Shown one piece after another: positions 7,956 through 15,261 of a DNA stretch of 28,579 nt. Origin of the DNA: SKPH01 sp051748565 (GTDB lineage: Bacteria; Bacillota; Dethiobacteria; DTU022). The notes below the pieces were generated by a model. That model was not told the DNA's origin. It did no database searches and saw only the letters and a list, made by a program, of their open reading frames with translations. The position numbers and the translations under genes were made by a program. The stretch covers positions 1-28,579 of the forward strand of contig JBNJHN010000023.1 in assembly GCA_051748565.1 (NCBI GenBank). Direction: 5' to 3'. Numbering within the stretch: the first letter of the stretch is position 1; the number at the start of each line of letters is the position of its first letter.

Positions 7956-9005
7956 TCAGGCCAGTATCCGTTTTTTCAGCAGAAGTAATATCGGTATAAG
8001 GGCCAGGGTAATGGCCATGGCAATAATAATCTCAAACCAGACCGAACTTAAAGGTTCGCCCATAACCGATACTTCCCAAATCGGTCTGATAATCCAGTAG
8101 AGTGGAAAGAGTTTGGCAATCCACTGCGGCCATTCCGGAAACAGGTAGAAGACAACCGGAATAAACAAAAATATACCGAGGCTTTTGATCAGTGTAAAAA
8201 GCATGGTCGCTGTTTTTGAGTAAATACCAATCAACAGGCCGATCATTGAGTTAAGCGCTGCGGCGATGATAATTACAATCAGTACCTCAAGCGGGCGCGG
8301 TCCAAAGGCCTGATTTAGGAGTAGGGTAGCGGCTGCCAGAAATACCGCGAAAATGAATCCAAGCAGCCATTTGGCAGCAAGCACTTCGTTCACCCTGACC
8401 GAAGTGACCAGTAGGGCCGTCAGCGTTCCCTTCTCTTTTTCCTCAACAAGGCTGGAGCTCGGCACCCAGATTCCGGCCATTACCAGTGCATAAAAAACAA
8501 TAAGCGGAACAAGCCTGATCGATATGGGCAAACCGGGTTCGCCGTAGTAAACCATTTGAACGTCAACAGGTGGTTCGTTGCCTTCCAGATCCCGGATCAT
8601 TTCGATGGCGGTAATACTGATGATGATCCGGTTTGATGCCAGACTTTCCCCGCTGATGTAGAATTCGAGAACCGGCTTTTCCCCGGCTCTCACGGCATTG
8701 TCAAAACCGGCAGTAAGCACTAATCCGGCATCGAGGTCATGCCGCTCAACACTTTCTTTAAGATCTTCCACATCCTGCAAAACTGTAACTTCGAAGCCTT
8801 CGAGCTCCTGAACTGCACCTGTAACTGCTGAATTGCCTAAATCAACAATCCCAACTCTCGGTTTTGGTTCAAATAGTGACCCGAAGGCGAACTGAAAAAG
8901 CAGTGTCAAAGCGAAAGGCATTATTAGCGCCCAGATAAAAAATGGCTTCCGCGGACCGACTGAAAAATCTTTAAGCAGTATCCTTAACACGCGTTTTATG
9001 CTCAC
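7956..9005 (-). CDS. ABC-2 type transporter permease (second permease)
   Basis: A 349-residue membrane subunit of an ABC-2 export complex. It has one helix near residues 20-45, then an extracellular domain of ~120 residues, then about five helices from ~165 to the end. The central conserved stretch WVPSSSLVEEKEKGTLTALL near 190-210 is the typical ABC-2 (ABC2_membrane_3, NatB-like) coupling region. The start ATG overlaps the stop of the upstream permease gene by four bases (9002-9005), so the two are translationally coupled and probably form a heterodimer. With the MORN-ATPase they make a complete exporter. The substrate is unknown; Na+ (NatAB), antibiotics, lipids or peptides are possibilities for the class. 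Codon use looks like that of the neighbours. Confidence 0.9.
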   Translation of the reverse strand: MSIKRVLRILLKDFSVGPRKPFFIWALIMPFALTLLFQFAFGSLFEPKPRVGIVDLGNSAVTGAVQELEGFEVTVLQDVEDLKESVERHDLDAGLVLTAGFDNAVRAGEKPVLEFYISGESLASNRIIISITAIEMIRDLEGNEPPVDVQMVYYGEPGLPISIRLVPLIVFYALVMAGIWVPSSSLVEEKEKGTLTALLVTSVRVNEVLAAKWLLGFIFAVFLAAATLLLNQAFGPRPLEVLIVIIIAAALNSMIGLLIGIYSKTATMLFTLIKSLGIFLFIPVVFYLFPEWPQWIAKLFPLYWIIRPIWEVSVMGEPLSSVWFEIIIAMAITLALIPILLLLKKRILA

Positions 9006-10246
9006 AGTGCAGCCACCTTCTTCTTTAAAACAAACAGCCCGGCGCTATAGAGAACCAGGGTCCATAAAAGGGCATAAATAATATAGTTTATAGAATCTAA
9101 CCATAGTGCTCCGTGGATAGTAACATCGTAAAGGAGCCTGACAATAGGGTAGCTGGGCAGTATTCTGATCCATGATGCCGCCGATCCGGGAAAAAGCACC
9201 GCAAAGGCAGGGATCATCAGCGGGATTATAAAAAGCAGGCTGAACATCAGCTGCCCAATAAAATCTTTCCCGGCAGCACCGACAAGCATGGCCACCGCCG
9301 TAAAGAGCAGTGAACCGAGCAATACGATTACCAGCAGCAGCGGCCAGTTGGCAGCAGTGAATGCCCTGACAAAGATCAGTATTATTACTGCCTGGCTCAT
9401 AGCCAGTGCGGTTCCGAACAGCGTTTTGGCCATTAGAAAATGCCAGACCCGCATCGGAGTGACCAGCAGGGCTGTAACTGTACGCTGCAAAACCTCGTTT
9501 GAGATCAGTGAAGCAAGGGCAAAAGTTTCCATCATTAGGATAAAAAAGGCAACTAGCGGTCTCATCCTGGAACGCATTGATATTTGATCGCCCAAACGAT
9601 CCTGGCCGAGAATGATCATTTCCTCGTCCGGCAGCTCAACCGGCAGGTCATGCCCGGCCAGCTGAAAAGCTATTTCACGAATCAAACCCTGCATGGCGCC
9701 CCTGATCTCTTCGGGTACCGCTGCATCGGCATAAACAGTAACCGTGGAATGCTGCCCCAGCACTGCATCACTTAAAAAAGAGGAAGGAAATGAGATGCCT
9801 ATGTCCAGGCTTATTTTTTGGGCATTGGCCGGTGTTTGTTGATCACCTTCCGGATCATGGATTAAAAACCGGCCCTGATCGGTCCTGTAAATCTCAAATT
9901 CCCCGCTGACTGCTTTAATCAGTTGTTCTTCAGTTTCAAATTCTACTAAAATAAAACCTTCTTCTTCGAAGGCAGATTCCAACTCGTCCATCTCTTCTAA
10001 GAACTGCGGGGAAATACCATAAGCCTGAAGTGATTCCTTCCCTTCGTCGACCAGCATTGCCAGCGGAGGAGAAATGGCAAAGGTAATTTCTTCATCTACA
10101 GTATCGGGTACAAGCCAGAATATAGCTATAAAGAAGACCAGACCCAGCACGGTGAGGAAGAGATAGATCATGTTGCGGCTGTAAACCCGAATATCTTTTC
10201 TTAAAATGGCAAGGAGGATTTCGCTATCAGATACGGTCTTCCTCAT
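9002..10246 (-). CDS. ABC-2 type transporter permease (first permease)
   Basis: A 414-residue membrane subunit with the same layout as its partner. There is one helix near residues 25-48, a large outer domain of ~170 residues rich in Glu and Asp, then about six helices from ~230 to the end. The coupling segment SNEVLQRTVTALLVTPMRVW near 245-265 matches the ABC-2 family motif (EKExGTLxxLLxTP) and is also close to the equivalent stretch of the other permease, which suggests duplication and divergence. The start overlaps the end of the ATPase gene by four bases (10243-10246). The C-terminus ends in a basic VLKKKVAAL tail. It forms the membrane channel with the neighbouring permease. Confidence 0.9.
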   Translation of the reverse strand: MRKTVSDSEILLAILRKDIRVYSRNMIYLFLTVLGLVFFIAIFWLVPDTVDEEITFAISPPLAMLVDEGKESLQAYGISPQFLEEMDELESAFEEEGFILVEFETEEQLIKAVSGEFEIYRTDQGRFLIHDPEGDQQTPANAQKISLDIGISFPSSFLSDAVLGQHSTVTVYADAAVPEEIRGAMQGLIREIAFQLAGHDLPVELPDEEMIILGQDRLGDQISMRSRMRPLVAFFILMMETFALASLISNEVLQRTVTALLVTPMRVWHFLMAKTLFGTALAMSQAVIILIFVRAFTAANWPLLLVIVLLGSLLFTAVAMLVGAAGKDFIGQLMFSLLFIIPLMIPAFAVLFPGSAASWIRILPSYPIVRLLYDVTIHGALWLDSINYIIYALLWTLVLYSAGLFVLKKKVAAL

Positions 10247-11490
10247 CCTACCAGCCCCCTGCCGGTTAATCGGATAAAAATTGCTTCCAGGGTGGCTTCT
10301 TCAGTATGAATGGTCATCAGGTCTGGCGAGGCAGCCAGTTCACTCAGCCTAACAGATGATTTTTCGCCGTCCAGGGGAAGATTTTCTTCCCGTACGCTGT
10401 CGCCGTCTCGCAGTCTGACCCGTACCGATCTTTTTCCGTATTTCAGTTTCAGGTTTTCCGCTGTGTCAAGAGCGACAATTTCACCCTCGTTGATGAAGGC
10501 AACCCGGTTTGAAAGTTCATCGGCTTCATGCATGTTATGGGTAGTCAGCAAAACTGCCGCTCCCCTATCCGCTTCTTCCTTGATCGTTTTTCTAATTTCT
10601 GCAGCAGTGACCGGGTCAAGTCCATCGGTAGGCTCATCAAGAAATAATACTTGTGGCTCATTAATGAAAGCACGGGCTACCATCAGGCGCTGCCGCATCC
10701 CTTTTGAATAGTTGGATACGCGTTCTCTGGCCCGATCTGCAAGCCCCACACGCCGCAAAGCTTCCAGCGAGCCTGCGCTACGGATACCAAAGAGGGAAGC
10801 GAAGAAGTCAAGGTTTTCAAGCGCCGTCATTTCAAGGTAAAGGTTTTTTTCTTCGAATGTAACCCCGATCTTCGATTGCAGCACCGGATCGTCCCTGCCG
10901 ATATCGCGTCCCAGTATCTGTGCGCTGCCGCTTTTCAGGTCTAACTGGCCGGTTAAAACCTTGATTGTGGTTGATTTGCCGGCCCCGTTTGGTCCGAGAA
11001 AGCCCAGTATTTCTCCTGGATTGACCTCGAAACTGATTTCTTTTACTGCCTGAAGCTTGCCATACCAGTGACTTAAGCTTTGAACCTTTATTGCCGGCTC
11101 AACCATCCGGCTGTCTGTTACTGGTTGAGTTTCAAATAATGCCGACTTGCTTTGTTTGATTTGCGGTTTATCTTCAAGAGCTTTGGCAAATTTCCCGTTC
11201 TTCCAGAGCCCCTTGATTTCTTTGCCATTTGTTTTGGTGTAGATACCGAATCCCTGCCGCCTGCCCTTATCGAATTCTCCTTCATAGGCATTTCCGCTGG
11301 CATAAACAATAATTCCACTGCCGTGAGGTTTTCCCTCTTCCCATTCACCTTTATACCTGGTGCCGTCGGGCAAAATAAACCTGCCATGCCCGTGAGGTAT
11401 ATTATTTTTTAGATGTCCGACATACTTTCCGCCCATCCAGGACATGCTTTGCTTCTCCGGGGTTTTATCATAATCAGCCACATCTCTCAC
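10243..11490 (-). CDS. MORN-repeat / ABC transporter ATPase fusion
   Basis: A 415-residue protein with two parts. Residues ~20-103 hold three MORN repeats (KYVGHLKNNIPHGHGRF, RYKGEWEEGKPHGSGIIV, AYEGEFDKGRRQGFGIY) and a fourth partial one. A linker to ~130 follows, then a complete ABC ATPase. That has Walker A GPNGAGKST at 166-174, signature YSKGMRQR at 261-268, Walker B VLFLDEP at 281-287, the D-loop after it, and the H-loop histidine at 318. The ATPase is of the ABC-2/DrrA-NatA type and energises the two permeases encoded next, whose genes overlap in a 4-base pattern. MORN repeats usually bind membranes or proteins; why they are joined to an ABC ATPase here is not clear. The start ATG has a GGGTGAG-like site; Met16 is an alternative start but would still keep the repeats. 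Confidence 0.92.
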   Translation of the reverse strand: MRDVADYDKTPEKQSMSWMGGKYVGHLKNNIPHGHGRFILPDGTRYKGEWEEGKPHGSGIIVYASGNAYEGEFDKGRRQGFGIYTKTNGKEIKGLWKNGKFAKALEDKPQIKQSKSALFETQPVTDSRMVEPAIKVQSLSHWYGKLQAVKEISFEVNPGEILGFLGPNGAGKSTTIKVLTGQLDLKSGSAQILGRDIGRDDPVLQSKIGVTFEEKNLYLEMTALENLDFFASLFGIRSAGSLEALRRVGLADRARERVSNYSKGMRQRLMVARAFINEPQVLFLDEPTDGLDPVTAAEIRKTIKEEADRGAAVLLTTHNMHEADELSNRVAFINEGEIVALDTAENLKLKYGKRSVRVRLRDGDSVREENLPLDGEKSSVRLSELAASPDLMTIHTEEATLEAIFIRLTGRGLVG

Positions 11491-11509
11491 CCGCCTTCTA
11501 CTTTCCTTA

Positions 11510-11538
11510 ATTATAAAGCATTTTTAAAATCCTGACAT
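11510..11538 (-). promoter_or_regulatory. Probable promoter of the MORN-ABC operon
   Basis: On the minus strand there is a perfect -10 TATAAT (complement of 11510-11515) preceded, after exactly 17 bases, by ATGTCA (complement of 11533-11538), a 4/6 match to TTGACA. It ends about 20 bases before the ATPase ATG. The region between this operon and the divergent arsC (11491-11665) is AT-rich and should hold both promoters. Confidence 0.55.
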
Positions 11539-11665
11539 TACAACTATTGCATTTAACCAAATTTTAACTTACTTTTTACGTTAATCCCCTTTTTTTTAGT
11601 GTGTAAATTGTTATACGATTACTTGCAGAGAAATATTCTAAAATGCAAATTTGATGAGGTGAATT

Positions 11666-12097
11666 ATGAATAAAACGAGGGTTTTATTTTTATGCACTGA
11701 AAACTCAGCCCGCAGCCAAATGGCTGAAGCATTCTTGCGCTACTACGGCGGTGATCAATATGAAGCTTACAGTGCCGGATTGGAACCGGGGGGTATTAAT
11801 CCCCTGACAGAAAAGGTGATGGCGGAAAAAGGGATAATCTTGGAAAATCAGTACTCGAAAGATATCAGCGAGTATCTTGGCAAAGCCCACTTCAGCTATT
11901 TGATTACGGTTTGTTCCAATGCTGAAGAAAGATGTCCAAGCACTTTCCCCGGAGTGAGCCAACGCTTAAGCTGGGGATTTGATAATCCGGCAGCAATAGA
12001 TGGCGGGATAGAAGACAAGCTTGAGAAATTTCGTGTAGTCCGAGATCAAATCGAAGAGCAGATAAAGGGTTGGCTTAGCCAGCAGGATTTGAAATGA
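11666..12097 (+). CDS. arsC: Thioredoxin-type arsenate reductase (LMW-PTPase fold)
   Basis: A 143-residue protein of the low-molecular-weight tyrosine phosphatase fold. The P-loop CTENSARS begins at Cys10 (CX5R), and the redox pair Cys83 and Cys90 sits in TVCSNAEERCP, matching Cys10/Cys82/Cys89 of the thioredoxin-coupled arsenate reductase of Gram-positive bacteria. It should reduce arsenate to arsenite in the cytoplasm, passing the disulfide to thioredoxin. WGFDNPAAIDGG near 110-120 carries the expected Asp. The start ATG has a GATGAGGTG site seven bases upstream. No arsR, arsB or acr3 gene is in the window, so this is a lone arsenate reductase, followed 20 bases later by a HAD-family gene. 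A plain protein-tyrosine phosphatase is less likely because both extra cysteines are present. Confidence 0.88.
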   Translation: MNKTRVLFLCTENSARSQMAEAFLRYYGGDQYEAYSAGLEPGGINPLTEKVMAEKGIILENQYSKDISEYLGKAHFSYLITVCSNAEERCPSTFPGVSQRLSWGFDNPAAIDGGIEDKLEKFRVVRDQIEEQIKGWLSQQDLK

Positions 12098-12117
12098 AAT
12101 ATTATGGTGGTGAATAA

Positions 12118-12651
12118 ATGAACCGGGTTGGGATTAGGGATAACCAGGTTATGGAGAATAAAATAAAGAAGATCCGTTATCTATTTACTGATTGCGGTGG
12201 GGTACTTACCGATGGAGGGTTATACAGTCTTGGCGACGGCAAAGTTTTTTTAAGATTTTCTTCACGTGACCAGGTTGGGATAAAGAGACTTCTGGAATTT
12301 GCCGAAATAGAAACCTTTATAATTATTGACGAAAAGCTGATTGAATATAAAAGCACGGCTGAAAAACTGTACGCCACCAGGGTATATGTTACCGGTGAAA
12401 ATAAATTTTCAATGCTGATGGAGCTAATAACCTCCCTTGAGTTAAATCCTGAAGAGATTGCCTATATTGGTGACGAAATCGACGATATTGAGATTATGAA
12501 CGCTGTTGGTTTCTCTGCCTGCCCGCTTGATGCCGTCTATGAAGCCAGATCTGCAGCAGATTATGTCTGTAATAGCTGCGGGGGTTCCGGTGTGCTTAGA
12601 GAGCTGGCTGATTATATTAATGCAGCACGGTATAAACATGCTCTCAAATAG
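12118..12651 (+). CDS. KdsC-like HAD protein, apparently catalytically degenerate
   Basis: A 177-residue protein resembling the small HAD-IIIC phosphatases (KdsC, 3-deoxy-D-manno-octulosonate 8-phosphate phosphatase, and the C-terminal HAD domain of some CMP-sugar synthases). Family marks are TDCGGVLTDGG at 24-34, GENKFSML with Lys96, YIGDEIDDIEIM at 116-127, and a C-terminal CGGSGVLREL matching the family's GGxGAVRE. The nucleophile Asp25 is present, but the second Asp of the DxD motif is Gly27, and the motif II Ser/Thr position reads IIIDEK. Loss of both suggests it may not be an active phosphatase. ATG 12118 has only a weak site; an ATG at 12151 would start right before the fold and is possible. 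It follows arsC by 20 bases. Its 3' end falls in the sequence duplicated across the gap, but the frame is complete. Confidence 0.75.
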   Translation: MNRVGIRDNQVMENKIKKIRYLFTDCGGVLTDGGLYSLGDGKVFLRFSSRDQVGIKRLLEFAEIETFIIIDEKLIEYKSTAEKLYATRVYVTGENKFSMLMELITSLELNPEEIAYIGDEIDDIEIMNAVGFSACPLDAVYEARSAADYVCNSCGGSGVLRELADYINAARYKHALK

Positions 12652-12874
12652 AAGAATGGAATGGTCTTCTGAATANNNNNNNNNNNNNNNNNNNNNNNNN
12701 NNNNNNNNNNNNNNNNNNNNNNNNNNNNNNNNNNNNNNNNNNNNNNNNNNNNNNNNNNNNNNNNNNNNNNNNNNNTGCGGGGGTTCCGGTGTGCTTAGAG
12801 AGCTGGCTGATTATATTAATGCAGCACGGTATAAACATGCTCTCAAATAGAAGAATGGAATGGTCTTCTGAATA
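12577..12874. repeat. 99-base direct duplication flanking a 100-N gap (assembly artefact)
   Basis: Bases 12577-12675 are repeated exactly at 12776-12874, and the space between them (12676-12775) is exactly 100 N. The copy carries the last 24 codons of the KdsC-like gene and its downstream bases. Two contig ends sharing an overlap of k-mer length and joined by a fixed 100-N spacer would give exactly this. The true chromosome therefore probably has one copy and no gap. The second copy should not be read as a gene fragment. Confidence 0.85.
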
Positions 12875-13177
12875 TTTAGCTATACATCCTTCGACTAATA
12901 TGCCTGCTTATAATTATCTGTATCATTTATCATGTCTTATATGCCCATAACCGAACCCGATACTTAAATCCCCTGTGACAGCAGCTTTCATAATTTTTCA
13001 TGGGAAAATAGATTAATATATTATTTGTAATATATAATAAAAAGGAACTTATTCTACGTCTGCCTCTTAAAGGCTGGATTAGCTTAAAAGAATATCAGAA
13101 CCGGCTATTGGATATAAGGTGAGATAACATTTAATATAATCGTTCAGCAGTTTAAGACAGGGAAGGGTGCTATTAAA
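12652..13177. other. Gene-free stretch including the gap
   Basis: Apart from the gap and the duplicated 3' end of the HAD gene, this stretch holds about 300 bases of AT-rich DNA (12875-13177). I find no coding frame with a ribosome site, no tRNA-like fold and no convincing terminator. There is a short AT inverted repeat around 13012-13038 (TAATATATTA and TAATATATAA separated by TTTG), and TATAAT hexamers at 13033 and 13135 without good -35 partners. It probably carries the promoter of the PP-loop gene. Confidence 0.6.
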
Positions 13178-13897
13178 TTGCGCCGAAGTGACGGAAAATG
13201 GTTTCTGACCAGGGTTAAAAGAACTATCTACCATTACAGGATGATCGGCGGGGATGATAAAGTAGCAGTCGGTATATCCGGAGGTAAAGACAGTGCCGCA
13301 TTGCTCTATATTTTATCTTTATTCAGGCGTCATGCGCCTTTTGATTTTGAAATGATAGCAGTTTATGTTGACCTCGGCTGGCCGGCGGATCTCGATCCGT
13401 TAAGCAGGCTGACCGAAAAACTGAGTATTAAACTGCACGTGGAAAAAACGGCAATCGCAAGGGTAGTCTTTGAGCGTAGGAAAGATAAAAACCCCTGCGC
13501 CTTATGTGCCAACATGAGGCGCGGTGCACTGCACCAGGCCGCCCTGAAACTGGACTGCAACAAGGTTGCCCTGGGTCACCATCTTGATGATGCGGTGCAG
13601 ACATTCATGCTAAACTTGATATATACCGGTCATATGGATACATTTAAGCCCCTGACCTACCTGGACAGGACAGATCTTTACCTGATTCGCCCACTGATCC
13701 AACTTCCCGAAAGTATTCTATCTGCCATCGTCGAGAGAGAAAGGCTGCCCCTTTTTAAAAATCCCTGCCCGGTCAGTGGAAAAACGAAGCGCAATGAAAT
13801 GAAAGAGCTCTTAAATGAATTGTCTAACCGCTATCCCGACCTGCGTGAAAAATGGCGCTCTGCACTTGTTGACAGCCCCTTCTGGAAGGTAAATTAA
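13178..13897 (+). CDS. TtcA-like tRNA 2-thiocytidine synthetase family, PP-loop ATPase
   Basis: A 239-residue PP-loop protein. The nucleotide loop SGGKDS is at 34-39. A CALC motif gives Cys107 and Cys110, and a third Cys197 lies in NPCPVSGKTKR. This CxxC plus distal Cys arrangement binds a [4Fe-4S] cluster in TtcA, which thiolates cytidine 32 of tRNAs. GHHLDDAVQTFMLNL near 133-146 is also typical of the TtcA/TtuA group. It is shorter than enterobacterial TtcA (about 310 residues), as many Firmicute relatives are. The start is TTG with a GGGAAGGGTG site about 10 bases upstream. It is a single gene upstream of the hdr operon. TtuA-type (2-thiouridine 54) or an unknown tRNA target is the main alternative. 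LarE, also a PP-loop enzyme, is unlikely because of the CxxC/Cys pattern. Confidence 0.8.
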   Translation: MRRSDGKWFLTRVKRTIYHYRMIGGDDKVAVGISGGKDSAALLYILSLFRRHAPFDFEMIAVYVDLGWPADLDPLSRLTEKLSIKLHVEKTAIARVVFERRKDKNPCALCANMRRGALHQAALKLDCNKVALGHHLDDAVQTFMLNLIYTGHMDTFKPLTYLDRTDLYLIRPLIQLPESILSAIVERERLPLFKNPCPVSGKTKRNEMKELLNELSNRYPDLREKWRSALVDSPFWKVN

Positions 13898-14023
13898 TCT
13901 ATTTCTAAAATTTATAATAATTATTTTAAATTTTAAAAAGGGGTATGCGATTTTCTGTCGAAATTATGGTAATATGTTTATATAGCATCTAAAAACCTGC
14001 CCGATTAGGAGGTGCGCTATAAA

Positions 14024-14851
14024 GTGCGCTATCGTTATTTTCCAGGATGTACCCTTAAGGGACAGGCAAAAAGCATGGAAGATACTACAATGGCTGCTGC
14101 CAGGGCTTTGGGAATAGAGCTGGAGGAACTGTCTGAATGGCAGTGCTGCGGCGCGGTATTTCCCCTTTACGAGGATGAGCTGATTTCCCTGCTCTCCCCG
14201 GTTCGAACCCTGGCTGCCGCTGAAGGTGAACCGCTGGTATCGTTATGTGCAGCCTGTCATCATGTGCTCAAGCGGGCCCAGGAGTTGATGAAACGCAGTG
14301 AAGATGCCCGTAGTAAGGTCACTGATTTTCTGGAAGTAGAGTACACTGGCGAAGGCCGCGTTCTTCATTTCCTGGAAGTTCTTCGCGACGACCTGGGATT
14401 CGACAAGCTGGCCGAGATGGTTAAAAAGCCGCTCGAAGGCCGTAAAACTGCCGCTTATTACGGATGCCTGCTGCTCCGTCCATCTAAGGTAATGCAGTTT
14501 GATGATCCTGAAAATCCTTCGATCATGGAGGATATGCTTAAAGCTCTCGGGGCAGATGTGGTAAAAAGCCCTTACCGCACCGAGTGCTGCGGCGCTTACC
14601 TATCTGTCACTGAAGAAGGTGTAGCTGCTGATACTGTCGACCGTATACTCGAGTCAGCACGCAAAGCCGGCGCCGAACTTTTGATTACTGCCTGCCCTCT
14701 TTGCCGCTATAACCTGGAAAACTGCGCCCGGGATGACGGTAAAGAGCCGATTAAGGTCTATTATTTTAGTGAACTTTTAGCCGAAGCAATGGGTTTGCCT
14801 GTTGAAAGAGCTGATGAGGAAAGTTCGAAAGAGGAGGTGTCGCAGCGATGA
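14024..14851 (+). CDS. hdrB: Heterodisulfide reductase-like subunit B
   Basis: HdrB carries the disulfide-reducing site of Hdr complexes, two non-cubane [4Fe-4S] clusters bound by CCG domains. Both are complete here. The first uses Cys9, Cys41-Cys42, Cys75 and Cys78; the second uses Cys148, Cys188-Cys189, Cys224 and Cys227. I place the start at GTG 14024, eleven bases after AGGAGG (14007-14012). An in-frame GTG at 14012 overlaps that ribosome site and cannot be right. It is the first gene of a seven-gene operon and overlaps hdrC by four bases (ATGA). Methanogens are unlikely from the context, so the substrate disulfide is not CoM-S-S-CoB; in bacterial Flx-Hdr systems a small protein disulfide such as DsrC, or another thiol, is proposed. 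No dsrC gene is visible here. Confidence 0.93.
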   Translation: MRYRYFPGCTLKGQAKSMEDTTMAAARALGIELEELSEWQCCGAVFPLYEDELISLLSPVRTLAAAEGEPLVSLCAACHHVLKRAQELMKRSEDARSKVTDFLEVEYTGEGRVLHFLEVLRDDLGFDKLAEMVKKPLEGRKTAAYYGCLLLRPSKVMQFDDPENPSIMEDMLKALGADVVKSPYRTECCGAYLSVTEEGVAADTVDRILESARKAGAELLITACPLCRYNLENCARDDGKEPIKVYYFSELLAEAMGLPVERADEESSKEEVSQR

Positions 14852-15246
14852 CAACTGCCAGCGGTAAAAGCCGCCTGATTGATGAAATGAAGGCCCAGAG
14901 CGGCCAGGATCCCAACAGCTGCTACCAGTGCGGCAAGTGCAGCGCCGCATGTCCGGTAACAGCGGCGCTTGATCTTATGCCTCACCAGGTGATCCGTTAT
15001 CTGCAGCTGGGTCTGGAAGACGAGTTGGCCAAGAGTAAAACGCCCTGGATTTGTGCATCCTGCTTTACCTGTGCCGCCCGTTGCCCCCGCGATATCGATC
15101 TGGCGCGGATGATGGAAGGGATTCGCCTTTCGGTTCTTCGCTGCCGTGAAGGAAATAGATTTGGTCCCGCCGACCTGACACCGGAGCAGCTGGAAAAACT
15201 GCCACAGCAGGCCCTGGTCAGCGGCTTTCGCAAGTATAACAAGTAA
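14848..15246 (+). CDS. hdrC: Heterodisulfide reductase-like subunit C
   Basis: A 132-residue electron-transfer subunit with two cubane [4Fe-4S] sites: Cys25, 28, 31, 35 (CYQCGKCSAACP) and Cys69, 72, 75, 79 (CASCFTCAARCP). It should carry electrons from HdrA to the HdrB active site in a soluble complex. It has no membrane segment, so it is the HdrC of the soluble HdrABC type and not the HdrE-linked type. The start ATG overlaps the hdrB stop by four bases and has a GAGGAGGTG site upstream inside hdrB. The hdrA start follows 15 bases after its stop. It is slightly short for the family but contains the full core. Confidence 0.93.
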   Translation: MTTASGKSRLIDEMKAQSGQDPNSCYQCGKCSAACPVTAALDLMPHQVIRYLQLGLEDELAKSKTPWICASCFTCAARCPRDIDLARMMEGIRLSVLRCREGNRFGPADLTPEQLEKLPQQALVSGFRKYNK

Positions 15247-15261
15247 AGGAGGTTGGGGAAT

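Noticed and set aside
12506..12850. Open frame running through the N gap
   Set aside because: It joins an out-of-frame stretch of the HAD gene to the duplicated end through undefined bases, so it is an artefact of the assembly join.
13178..13897. The PP-loop gene as the missing larE
   Set aside because: It has the CxxC plus distal Cys pattern of TtcA-type enzymes and the GHHLDDAVQT block, and it lies away from larBC.
13953..13969. CodY-box-like sequence upstream of hdrB (ATTTTCTG followed by CGAAATT)
   Set aside because: Aligned to the 15-base CodY consensus it has about six mismatches and a spacing error, too many to claim CodY control.
14012..14023. GTG at 14012 as the hdrB start
   Set aside because: It overlaps the AGGAGG at 14007-14012; GTG 14024 has correct spacing and gives the usual short HdrB N-terminus.
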